A stretch of DNA of 64,000 nt. Source: Streptomyces malaysiense. Lineage in GTDB: Bacteria > Actinomycetota > Actinomycetes > Streptomycetales > Streptomycetaceae. The stretch spans positions 186,001-250,000 of the forward strand of contig NZ_LBDA02000006.1 in the NCBI RefSeq assembly GCF_000980885.2, given 5' to 3'. A program made the translations under genes and the position numbers. Each line of letters starts with the position of its first letter. Within the stretch, counting starts at the first letter, position 1. This document shows, piece by piece, positions 43,872 to 51,266 of the stretch. The notes below the pieces were generated by a model. The model was not told the DNA's origin and searched no databases. It saw nothing but the letters and a program-made list of their open reading frames with translations.

Positions 43872-44672
43872 ATGCCCGTCGTCAACTGGCTCAAGCGCCA
43901 TCTCGTCGTCATCGCGGGACTCTTCACCCTCGCGTATCTGCTGCTGCCGAACGTCATCGTCACGCTGTTCTCCTTCAACAAACCGAAGGGGCGCTTCAAC
44001 TACCAGTGGCAGCAGTTCTCCCTGGACGCCTGGAAACAGCCGTGCGGCGTCGCCGGCATGTGCGACTCGCTGTCCATCAGCCTCCAGATCGCCGTGTGGG
44101 CGACGCTGGGCGCCACCGTCCTCGGCACGATGATCTCCTTCGCGCTGGTCCGCTACCGCTTCCGCGCGCGCGGCGCCATCAATTCACTGATCTTCCTGCC
44201 GATGGCGATGCCCGAGGTCGTCATGGCCGCCTCGCTGCTCACCCTGTTCCTCAACATGGGCGCCCAGCTGGGCTTCTGGACGATCCTGATCGCCCACATC
44301 ATGTTCTGCCTGAGCTTCGTCGTCACCGCGGTCAAGGCGCGTGTGATGTCGATGGACCCGCGGCTGGAGGAGGCCGCCCGGGACCTGTACGCGGGCCCGG
44401 TGCAGACCTTCCTGCGGGTCACCCTGCCGATCGCGGCACCAGGAATCGCCGCGGGCGCGCTGCTGTCCTTCGCGCTCTCCTTCGACGATTTCATCATCAC
44501 CAACTTCAACGCCGGATCGACCGTCACCTTCCCCATGTTCGTGTGGGGTTCGGCGCAGCGCGGCACGCCCGTTCAGATCAATGTGATCGGCACGGCCATG
44601 TTCCTGCTCGCCGTGGTGCTGGTCCTGGTGTCGATGCTGATCAACAATCGCCGTAACAGTCAAAAGGCGTAA
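43872..44672 (+). CDS. potC: Spermidine/putrescine ABC transporter permease
   Basis: 266 residues with six hydrophobic segments. The EAA loop is Leu-Glu-Glu-Ala-Ala-Arg-Asp-Leu-Tyr-Ala-Gly near residue 162. The last periplasmic-loop signature Ser-Phe-Asp-Asp-Phe-Ile-Ile-Thr-Asn-Phe is typical of PotC. No gap separates it from the PotB-like gene. The amine oxidase gene follows after 54 bp. Confidence 0.94.
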   Translation: MPVVNWLKRHLVVIAGLFTLAYLLLPNVIVTLFSFNKPKGRFNYQWQQFSLDAWKQPCGVAGMCDSLSISLQIAVWATLGATVLGTMISFALVRYRFRARGAINSLIFLPMAMPEVVMAASLLTLFLNMGAQLGFWTILIAHIMFCLSFVVTAVKARVMSMDPRLEEAARDLYAGPVQTFLRVTLPIAAPGIAAGALLSFALSFDDFIITNFNAGSTVTFPMFVWGSAQRGTPVQINVIGTAMFLLAVVLVLVSMLINNRRNSQKA

Positions 44673-44726
44673 ACCGAAAAGCGCGCAATGGAAAAGCGCG
44701 GAAAAGCTCTGTAGGGAGTTGAAATC

Positions 44727-46157
44727 ATGGCCCCAAGCGCCATGAGTCGTGGCCAAGACAAGTGGATCGCATCTCTTTCCGAAGCCCAGCCGGTCCCGTA
44801 CTGGCTGGAAGACCCCGGCAAGCCGGGGCCCGAGCCCGCCCTCACCGGCCCCGAGACCTGTGACCTGCTGGTCGTCGGCGGCGGCTACAGCGGACTGTGG
44901 ACCGCGCTCATCGCCAAGGAGCGCGACCCGCAGCGGGACGTGGTCCTGCTGGAGGGCCGCGAGGTGGGCTGGGCCGCCTCCGGCCGCAACGGCGGCTTCT
45001 GCGCCGCCTCCCTCACCCACGGCCTGCCCAACGGGCTGACCCGCTGGCCCGAGGAGATCCACAAGCTGGAGGAGCTGGGCCGGCGCAACCTCGACGAGAT
45101 CGAGGCGGCCGTCGCCCGGCACGGCATCGACTGCGAGTTCGAGCGCACCGGCGAGATCGACGTGGCCACCGAGACCTACCAGGCATCGGAGCTGCGCGAC
45201 TGGCACGGGGAGCTGCAGGAGCGGGGCCTCGCGGACGGCATCGACTTCCTGGACGAGGCCGCCGTGCGCGCCCAGGTGAACTCCCCGACCTTCAAGGCGG
45301 GTCTGTGGGACCGGCGGGGCGTCGCCATGCTGCACCCGGCGAAGCTCGCCTGGGGACTGAAGCAGGCGTGCGTCCGGCTCGGGGTGCGGGTGTACGAGCA
45401 CACGCCCGCGCTCACCCTCAAGCCGTACGGCGCCGGGATGGCCGTCCGCACCCCGTACGGCGCCGTGCGCGCCCGCAAGGTCGCGCTCGGCACCAACATC
45501 TTCCCGAGCCTGCTGCGGCGCGTGCGCTCGTACACCGTCCCGGTGTACGACTACGCGCTGATGACGGAGCCGCTCGGCGACGAGCAGCTCGCGGAGATCG
45601 GCTGGCGGGGCCGCCAGGGACTCGGCGACAGCGCCAACCAGTTCCACTACTTCCGGCTGTCCGCCGACAACCGGATCCTGTGGGGCGGCTACGACGCCAT
45701 CCACCACTACGGCGGCCGGGTCCGGGCGGAGTACGACGACCGCCCCGAGACCTACGCCAAGCTCGCGGGACACTTCTTCACCTGCTTCCCGCAGCTGGAG
45801 GGCACCCGGTTCACCCACGCCTGGGGCGGCGCGATCGACACCTGCTCCCGCTTCTCGGCCTTCTTCGGCACCGCCCACCAGGACAAGGTGGCCTACGCCG
45901 CGGGCTTCACCGGCCTCGGCGTCGGCGCGACCCGCTTCGGCGCGGACGTCATGCTCGACCTGCTGGACGGGGAGCGCACCGAGCGCACCGAGCTGGAGAT
46001 GGTCCGCAAGCGGCCGCTGCCGTTCCCGCCGGAGCCGTTCGCCTGGACCGGTATCGCCCTCACCAAGTGGTCGCTGGCCCGCGCGGACGCCCACGGCGGC
46101 CGCCGGAACCTGTGGCTGCGCACGATGGACAGGCTGGGCCTGGGCTTCGACAGTTAG
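44727..46157 (+). CDS. FAD-dependent amine oxidoreductase (PuuB/DAO family)
   Basis: 476 residues. The FAD-binding dinucleotide motif is Leu-Leu-Val-Val-Gly-Gly-Gly-Tyr-Ser-Gly-Leu-Trp near residue 48, and a second FAD contact is Ser-Gly-Arg-Asn-Gly-Gly-Phe, as in PuuB gamma-glutamylputrescine oxidase. The C-terminal Gly-Phe-Thr-Gly-Leu-Gly-Val-Gly is the closing FAD motif. Final gene of the polyamine operon, it most likely oxidises an amine or gamma-glutamyl polyamine to the aldehyde used by the upstream dehydrogenase. TAGGGAG lies 9 bp before the ATG. Confidence 0.9.
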   Translation: MAPSAMSRGQDKWIASLSEAQPVPYWLEDPGKPGPEPALTGPETCDLLVVGGGYSGLWTALIAKERDPQRDVVLLEGREVGWAASGRNGGFCAASLTHGLPNGLTRWPEEIHKLEELGRRNLDEIEAAVARHGIDCEFERTGEIDVATETYQASELRDWHGELQERGLADGIDFLDEAAVRAQVNSPTFKAGLWDRRGVAMLHPAKLAWGLKQACVRLGVRVYEHTPALTLKPYGAGMAVRTPYGAVRARKVALGTNIFPSLLRRVRSYTVPVYDYALMTEPLGDEQLAEIGWRGRQGLGDSANQFHYFRLSADNRILWGGYDAIHHYGGRVRAEYDDRPETYAKLAGHFFTCFPQLEGTRFTHAWGGAIDTCSRFSAFFGTAHQDKVAYAAGFTGLGVGATRFGADVMLDLLDGERTERTELEMVRKRPLPFPPEPFAWTGIALTKWSLARADAHGGRRNLWLRTMDRLGLGFDS

Positions 46158-46162
46158 TTCGC

Positions 46163-46176
46163 GTGACCCAGGTCAC
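46163..46176. repeat. Short palindrome after the polyamine operon
   Basis: GTGACC-CA-GGTCAC (46163-46176) has two perfect 6-bp arms and starts 6 bp after the amine oxidase stop. It could be an operator half shared with the downstream gene or chance. Confidence 0.3.
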
Positions 46177-46235
46177 TCGCCAGGGGTCCCGGAACCCGCG
46201 TAATGCTCATCCACGGCCTCCCTCTCTCCTGCCGA

Positions 46236-46255
46236 GGCGGCGCGTCCGCGCCGCC
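46236..46255 (+). terminator. Terminator after the polyamine operon
   Basis: GGCGGCGC (46236-46243) and GCGCCGCC (46248-46255) form an 8-bp all-GC stem with a 4-nt loop. It lies 26 bp before the ATG of the next gene, so it may also affect that gene. Confidence 0.5.
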
Positions 46256-46281
46256 CGCCGAGGAGAGCGGGAGGCCTTTCG

Positions 46282-46740
46282 ATGGGCGGGACGAAGACGG
46301 CGGTGGAGTGGCTGGCGTCCGTGGCACCGGATCCGCGGGGGTGCCGCCGGGAGTGGGAGCGCAATCCGCACGGGGTCGCGCTGCTGCCCGCGGGCCGGGC
46401 CTGGGACGTGCTGATCCTGCCGGCCCGGCTGGGGCACCCGACGCTGGCGGTGCTGACCCGGATGTCCGGCCGGCCCGGCCCGGTGCTCGCCGACTCCGGT
46501 GACAACCGGATCGGGTTCTTCGTGCCGCCCGGAACCGCGGACCGCTGGCTCGGTACCGGGGTCCGTACCGCCGGCGCCGGCACCTGGATCGTCGTACCGC
46601 ATCCGGGCCGGCCGAGCCGGGGGGTGCGCTGGGTGGTGCCGCCGGACGGATCGGGCGCGCTGACCGACGCCGCGCCGCTGGAACTGGCGATGCACGAGGC
46701 GGCGGCACGGCTGGTGCTCGGGGCGGGGGAGGGCGGGTAG
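46282..46740 (+). CDS. Small conserved protein of unknown function
   Basis: 152 residues, soluble. It begins Met-Gly-Gly-Thr-Lys-Thr-Ala-Val-Glu-Trp-Leu-Ala-Ser and contains Pro-Ala-Gly-Arg-Ala-Trp-Asp-Val-Leu and Arg-Ile-Gly-Phe-Phe-Val-Pro-Pro-Gly. This pattern recurs in streptomycete proteins that carry a shortened bifunctional primase/polymerase-like N-terminal domain, but no catalytic acidic triad is evident here. I cannot assign a function. GGGAGG lies 7 bp before the ATG. Confidence 0.7.
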   Translation: MGGTKTAVEWLASVAPDPRGCRREWERNPHGVALLPAGRAWDVLILPARLGHPTLAVLTRMSGRPGPVLADSGDNRIGFFVPPGTADRWLGTGVRTAGAGTWIVVPHPGRPSRGVRWVVPPDGSGALTDAAPLELAMHEAAARLVLGAGEGG

Positions 46741-46752
46741 CGCTCGTATGTC

Positions 46753-46780
46753 TTGACACCAGGATTGGTCTGGACCAAAT
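46753..46780 (+). promoter_or_regulatory. Chitinase promoter with a DasR-like dre operator
   Basis: TTGACA (46753-46758) is a perfect -35 box. Downstream ATTGGTCTGGACCAAA (46764-46779) matches the DasR-binding consensus ACTGGTCTAGACCAGT in 12 of 16 positions, with only one change in the core TGGTCTAGACCA. The operator lies between the -35 and -10 boxes, so bound DasR would block transcription until aminosugar phosphates release it. Confidence 0.75.
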
Positions 46781-46826
46781 TGAGTGCCGTTCCACCCTCC
46801 AACTCCCCCTTGCCCCGGAGGTCTTC

Positions 46827-48647
46827 GTGGACCGCTCCAGACCCCTGCTCGCCCTCCTCGCGGCCACGGCCCTCGCCGTGCCCGGCCTCACCGCGCTCTC
46901 GTCGGCCGCCCACGCGGCCGACGCGGACGTGCTCCAGAACGGCGGCTTCGAGTCCGGCCTGTCCGGCTGGACGTGCTCCGCCTCCTCCGGTACGACGGTC
47001 GACTCGCCCGTGCGCAGCGGCAGTTCGGCGCTCCAGGCCACCCCGGCCGGCAGCGACGACGCCCAGTGCGCCCAGTCGGTGAGCGTCCAGCCCGACTCCC
47101 AGTACACGCTGGCCGGTTACGTCCGGGGGTCGTACGTCTACCTGGGTGCGAGCGGCACCGGCACCACCGACGTCTCCACCTGGACCCAGTCGGCACCGGA
47201 CTGGCAGAAGCTGAGCACCACCTTCACCACCGGGCCCTCGACCACCGAGGTCACGGTGTACACCCACGGTTGGTACGGCACGGGTGCCTACGACGCCGAC
47301 GACCTCTCCCTCACCGGCCCCGGCGGCAGCGGCACCACCCAACCACCCGCCGTACCGGCCGGGTTGACCGCCTCCTCGGTCACCGCCACGTCCGTCACGC
47401 TGTCCTGGTCGGCGGTGAGCGGCGCCACGGGGTACGCGGTCTACCGCGACGGAGTCAAAATGCAGACGGCGAGCGGGACCTCGGCCACCGTCACGGGGCT
47501 CACGGCCTCGACCGCGTACAGCTTCCAGGTCACGGCGGTCAACGACGCGGGGGAGTCCGCGAAGTCGGCGGCGGTGGCGGTGACGACGGACTCCGGCGCG
47601 GGCGGCGGCTCGGGTGGCGGCGGCTCCGCCGGTCTCCCGGCCCACGCCCTCGTCGGGTACCTGCACGCCGGCTTCGCCAACGGTTCCGGATACACCAGGC
47701 TCGCGGACGTCCCCGACAGCTGGGACGTCATCGACCTGGCCTTCGCCGAGCCCACCTCGCCCACCTCCGGGGACGTGGAGTTCACCCGCTGCCCGGTCAC
47801 CGACTGCCCGAACGCCGAGAGCGACGCCGACTTCAAGGCCGCGATCAAGGCCAAGCAGGCGGCCGGCAAGAAGGTGCTGATCTCCATCGGCGGCCAGAAC
47901 GGCCAGGTCCAGCTGACCACCGCGGCGGCCCGGGACGCCTTCGTCTCCTCCGTCTCGAAGATCATCGACACCTATGGCCTCGACGGCCTCGACATCGACT
48001 TCGAGGGCCACTCGCTGTCCCTGGACACCGCCGACACCGACTTCAAGCACCCCACCACGCCCGTGATCGTCAACCTCGTCTCGGCGCTGAAGACCCTGAA
48101 GGCCGAGTACGGCGAGAAGTTCGTGCTGACGATGGCCCCGGAGACCTTCTTCGTCCAGAACGGCTACCAGTACTACGGCACCGGCAAGTGGGGCGGCCAG
48201 GACCCGCGCTGCGGCGCCTACCTCCCGGTGATCTACGCCCTGCGCGACGACCTCACCCTGCTGCACGTCCAGGACTACAACTCCGGCCCGATCATGGGCC
48301 TGGACAACCAGTACCACTCCATGGGCGGCGCGGACTTCCACATCGCCATGACCGACATGCTCCTCACCGGCTTCCCGGTGGCCGGCGACCCGGACAACGT
48401 CTTCCCGCCGCTGCGCCCCGACCAGGTGGCGATCGGCATGCCCGCCTCCACCGAAGCGGGCAACGGCTACGTCGCCCCGTCCGAGGTCACCAGGACCCTG
48501 GACTGCCTGACGAAGAAGATCGACTGCGGCTCGTACACCACCCATGGCACCTGGCCGGATCTGCGCGGCCTGATGACCTGGTCGATCAACTGGGACCGCT
48601 ACTCGAACTGGGAGTTCCAGAAGACGTTCGACGGCTATTTCGGCTGA
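46827..48647 (+). CDS. Secreted chitinase, GH18, with carbohydrate-binding and FnIII domains
   Basis: 606 residues. The signal peptide is about 31 residues, ending Ala-His-Ala. A carbohydrate-binding module (about 35-167) starts Val-Leu-Gln-Asn-Gly-Gly-Phe-Glu-Ser-Gly-Leu-Ser-Gly-Trp. A fibronectin III domain (about 173-257) and a Gly/Ser linker follow. The GH18 domain from about residue 272 carries Asp-Gly-Leu-Asp-Ile-Asp-Phe-Glu, with catalytic Glu393 and the accessory Asp389 and Asp391. It hydrolyses chitin outside the cell. GTG 46827 has GGAGG 6 bp upstream. The DasR-like operator before it predicts induction by N-acetylglucosamine or chitin fragments. Confidence 0.95.
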   Translation: MDRSRPLLALLAATALAVPGLTALSSAAHAADADVLQNGGFESGLSGWTCSASSGTTVDSPVRSGSSALQATPAGSDDAQCAQSVSVQPDSQYTLAGYVRGSYVYLGASGTGTTDVSTWTQSAPDWQKLSTTFTTGPSTTEVTVYTHGWYGTGAYDADDLSLTGPGGSGTTQPPAVPAGLTASSVTATSVTLSWSAVSGATGYAVYRDGVKMQTASGTSATVTGLTASTAYSFQVTAVNDAGESAKSAAVAVTTDSGAGGGSGGGGSAGLPAHALVGYLHAGFANGSGYTRLADVPDSWDVIDLAFAEPTSPTSGDVEFTRCPVTDCPNAESDADFKAAIKAKQAAGKKVLISIGGQNGQVQLTTAAARDAFVSSVSKIIDTYGLDGLDIDFEGHSLSLDTADTDFKHPTTPVIVNLVSALKTLKAEYGEKFVLTMAPETFFVQNGYQYYGTGKWGGQDPRCGAYLPVIYALRDDLTLLHVQDYNSGPIMGLDNQYHSMGGADFHIAMTDMLLTGFPVAGDPDNVFPPLRPDQVAIGMPASTEAGNGYVAPSEVTRTLDCLTKKIDCGSYTTHGTWPDLRGLMTWSINWDRYSNWEFQKTFDGYFG

Positions 48648-49326
48648 ATCCCGGCAGCGCGCAGAGCGCGGTCAGCAGGACCGCGCTCAGGCACCAGCTG
48701 GCCAGCACGTCCAGCGGCCAGTGGTAGCCGTGCCGGACCAGGCCGTAGGAGACGCCCAGGACCAGGGCCGCGCAGAGCACGAGGACGGTACGGCGGGCCG
48801 CGCGGGAGCGGAGCCAGGGCAGCAGGAGGAGGGCCGCGGAGCCGTAGGCCACGGCGGCCGTGGCCGTGTGGCCGGAGGGGAAGTAGCCGACGGCCGGGGG
48901 CACCGCGGGGGTCCCCGGCCGGGCCGTCCAGTCCTTCAGCGGCACCACGAGCGCCGGGAGCAGCGCCATCAGGACGGCGGCGGCCAGGGGCGGCAGCCAC
49001 CAGCGCGCGCGTCCGGCGCTCCGGCCGCGCCACAGGGCGTATCCCGCGGCGACGACGAGGACCGGGACGGCGACCTGGACATCGCCGAGGTCGGAGAGGA
49101 ACTGCGCGAACCCGTCCGGGTGCACCAGCTCCCGGCTGAGGCGGGCGTCCGCGCGCAGCAGCGGACCGTGGCCGACGACCTGCCAGGTGATCAGCAGGAA
49201 CAGTACGGCCGGGACGCCGAGGAGAAGGGCGCGGCGGGTGCGGGGGGCGGGGGTCGGCACGGGGGCCAGCTTGGCAGGCTGGCGCGGGAGCGGTCGTGCC
49301 GGGGCGGGGTTCCGGCCTCGCGGCAC
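48586..49326 (-). CDS. PAP2 superfamily membrane phosphatase
   Basis: 246 residues with about five hydrophobic segments. The three PAP2 motifs are present: Lys-Asp-Trp-Thr-Ala-Arg-Pro, Pro-Ser-Gly-His-Thr-Ala and Tyr-Gly-Leu-Val-Arg-His-Gly-Tyr-His-Trp-Pro-Leu-Asp (the Arg and His of motif 3). Such enzymes dephosphorylate lipid phosphates such as phosphatidate or undecaprenyl pyrophosphate. The start is uncertain: GTG 49326 has GAGG 9 bp upstream, GTG 49260 has none but is closer to the first membrane segment. The gene converges on and overlaps the chitinase gene by 62 bp, its Ser-rich tail being antisense to the chitinase C-terminus. Confidence 0.82.
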   Translation of the reverse strand: MPRGRNPAPARPLPRQPAKLAPVPTPAPRTRRALLLGVPAVLFLLITWQVVGHGPLLRADARLSRELVHPDGFAQFLSDLGDVQVAVPVLVVAAGYALWRGRSAGRARWWLPPLAAAVLMALLPALVVPLKDWTARPGTPAVPPAVGYFPSGHTATAAVAYGSAALLLLPWLRSRAARRTVLVLCAALVLGVSYGLVRHGYHWPLDVLASWCLSAVLLTALCALPGFSRNSRRTSSGTPSSSSGPS

Positions 49327-49354
49327 TCGCAGAAGCCTCGCGGCACTCGAAGAA
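49315..49354. repeat. Two tandem 20-bp repeats
   Basis: GCCTCGCGGCACTCGCAGAA (49315-49334) is repeated with one change at 49335-49354. It covers the start region of the PAP2 gene. The gap 49355-49684 holds no convincing gene. Confidence 0.75.
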
Positions 49355-49538
49355 GGAGGCCGGCCGCCCCGGAACAGGGGGGGGTGGTCACGGGGCGGCC
49401 GTCCGGACCGGAACGTCGCACGCCCCGGGGGGTTTGGGGCGGCGACCGTCCGATCGGTGAGGAGATCCCGGCGTCAGGCGCCGGTTGTGTGCGCGTAGGC
49501 ACAACCAGGTCGAAGCTGGGGAGGCCCCGGCCTGAAAT

Positions 49539-49560
49539 CGTCCACGGTCCCCCGTGGACG
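49539..49560. terminator. Hairpin in the gap between gabT and the PAP2 gene
   Basis: CGTCCACGG (49539-49547) and CCGTGGACG (49552-49560) form a perfect 9-bp stem with a 4-nt loop. It lies 125 bp beyond the gabT stop and may terminate gabT transcription. Confidence 0.5.
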
Positions 49561-49684
49561 GGGTGCATCTCTCATCTGGGTAGAACCTACGGCAGGCCGA
49601 GACGCTTGGGCAGGCGCATTCCCGTCCCGACATGCACCCCGCACACCTTCTTCACACGGCCTGCCGCAGCCGGATTCCCGAGCC

Positions 49685-51019
49685 TCAGATGCGGGCCAGG
49701 GCCTGCTCGAGGACGTCCAGACCCTCGTTCAGCAGGTCCTCGCCGATGACCAGCGGAGGCAGGAAACGCACCACGTTGCCGTAGGTGCCGCAGGTCAGGA
49801 CCAGCACGCCCTCGGCGTGGCAGGCCTTGGCCAGCGCGGCGGTGGCCTCCGGGTTCGGCTCCTTGGTGGCGCGGTCCTTGACCAGCTCGATGGCGATCAT
49901 CGCACCGCGGCCACGGACCTCGCCGATGATGTCGAACTTCTCGGCCATGGCGGCGAGCCGGCCCTTCATGACCTCCTCGATGCGCTTGGCCCTGCCGTTG
50001 AGGTCGAGCTCCTTCATGGTCTCGATGGCACCGAGCGCACCGGCGCAGGCGACGGGGTTGCCGCCGTACGTACCGCCCAGGCCGCCGGCGTGTGCGGCGT
50101 CCATGATCTCGGCGCGGCCGGTCACCGCGGCGAGCGGGAGGCCGCCGGCGATGCCCTTGGCGGTGGTGATCAGGTCCGGGACGATGCCCTCGTCCTCGCA
50201 CGCGAACCACTGCCCGGTCCGGCAGAAGCCGCTCTGGATCTCGTCCGCGACGAAGACGATCCCGTTGTCGGCGGCGAACTGGCGGACGGCGGGCAGGAAG
50301 CCCTTGGCCGGCTCGATGAAGCCGCCCTCGCCGAGCACCGGCTCGATGATGATCGCGGCCACGTTGTCCGCGCCGACCTGCTTGCTGATCTGGTCGATGG
50401 CCTGCTTGGCGGCCTCGGGGCCGGCGTTCTCCGCACCGGTCGGCCAGCGGTAGCCGTAGGCGACCGGGACGCGGTAGACCTCGGGCGCGAACGGGCCGAA
50501 GCCGTGCTTGTAGGGCATGTTCTTCGCCGTCAGCGCCATGGTGAGGTTGGTGCGCCCGTGGTACCCGTGGTCGAACACGACGACGGCCTGCCGCTTGGTG
50601 TACGCACGCGCGATCTTCACGGCGTTCTCGACGGCCTCGGCGCCGGAGTTGAACAGCGCGGACTTCTTGGCGTGGTCACCCGGTGTCAGCTCGGCCAGCG
50701 CCTCGGCGACGGCCACGTAGCCCTCGTACGGGGTGACCATGAAACAGGTGTGGGTGAAGTCCGCGAGCTGGGCGGAGGCCCGGCGTACGACGGCCTCGGC
50801 GGAGGCGCCGACGCTGGTCACGGCGATACCGGAGCCGAAGTCGATCAGGCTGTTGCCGTCCACGTCCTCGATGACACCGCCGCCGGCGCGCGTGACGAAG
50901 ACCGGCAGCGTGGAGCCCACGCCCTGGGCGACCACGGCGGTACGGCGGGCCTGAAGCTCCTGCGACTTCGGGCCGGGGATGGCGGTGACGACGCGGCGCT
51001 CCTGCGGAAGTGCGGTCAT
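49685..51019 (-). CDS. gabT: 4-aminobutyrate aminotransferase
   Basis: 444 residues, class III PLP aminotransferase. The PLP Lys is in Thr-Ala-Lys-Gly-Ile-Ala-Gly-Gly-Leu-Pro, the cofactor Asp in Phe-Val-Ala-Asp-Glu-Ile-Gln-Ser-Gly-Phe and the phosphate loop in Phe-Asn-Ser-Gly-Ala-Glu-Ala-Val-Glu-Asn. It matches actinobacterial GabT, which transfers the GABA amino group to 2-oxoglutarate and yields succinate semialdehyde. AGGAG lies 7 bp before the ATG at 51019. In context it uses GABA formed by the aldehyde dehydrogenases at 25.5 and 38.9 kb. It is divergent from the FtsK/TraD-like gene with a 247-bp gap. Confidence 0.94.
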   Translation of the reverse strand: MTALPQERRVVTAIPGPKSQELQARRTAVVAQGVGSTLPVFVTRAGGGVIEDVDGNSLIDFGSGIAVTSVGASAEAVVRRASAQLADFTHTCFMVTPYEGYVAVAEALAELTPGDHAKKSALFNSGAEAVENAVKIARAYTKRQAVVVFDHGYHGRTNLTMALTAKNMPYKHGFGPFAPEVYRVPVAYGYRWPTGAENAGPEAAKQAIDQISKQVGADNVAAIIIEPVLGEGGFIEPAKGFLPAVRQFAADNGIVFVADEIQSGFCRTGQWFACEDEGIVPDLITTAKGIAGGLPLAAVTGRAEIMDAAHAGGLGGTYGGNPVACAGALGAIETMKELDLNGRAKRIEEVMKGRLAAMAEKFDIIGEVRGRGAMIAIELVKDRATKEPNPEATAALAKACHAEGVLVLTCGTYGNVVRFLPPLVIGEDLLNEGLDVLEQALARI

Positions 51020-51266
51020 GCGGGGCTCCTGGGGGTATTACGGACGCTTGCCTTCTTTTCTCGCAGGCTAAGACGGGTGCGGGGAGGTGGGCATGCTCCA
51101 TGTGGGCGTTGTGCGCCACCGCGGTTGTCCGCGGTGGACATAGCGAGCGTACGACCGTCCGGACCCCCGGGCGCCCCCTCCGGCGCCGCAACCCCCGAAC
51201 TCCCCTCCCCAGGCACTAGATTGCTCGCTGACGGTGGACGGATCGGCTGGTCAGGGGGCAGGGCGG

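Noticed and set aside
46163..46176. GTGACCCAGGTCAC as a strong operator
   Set aside because: It is short, directly after a stop codon, and no promoter elements surround it; listed only as a low-confidence repeat.
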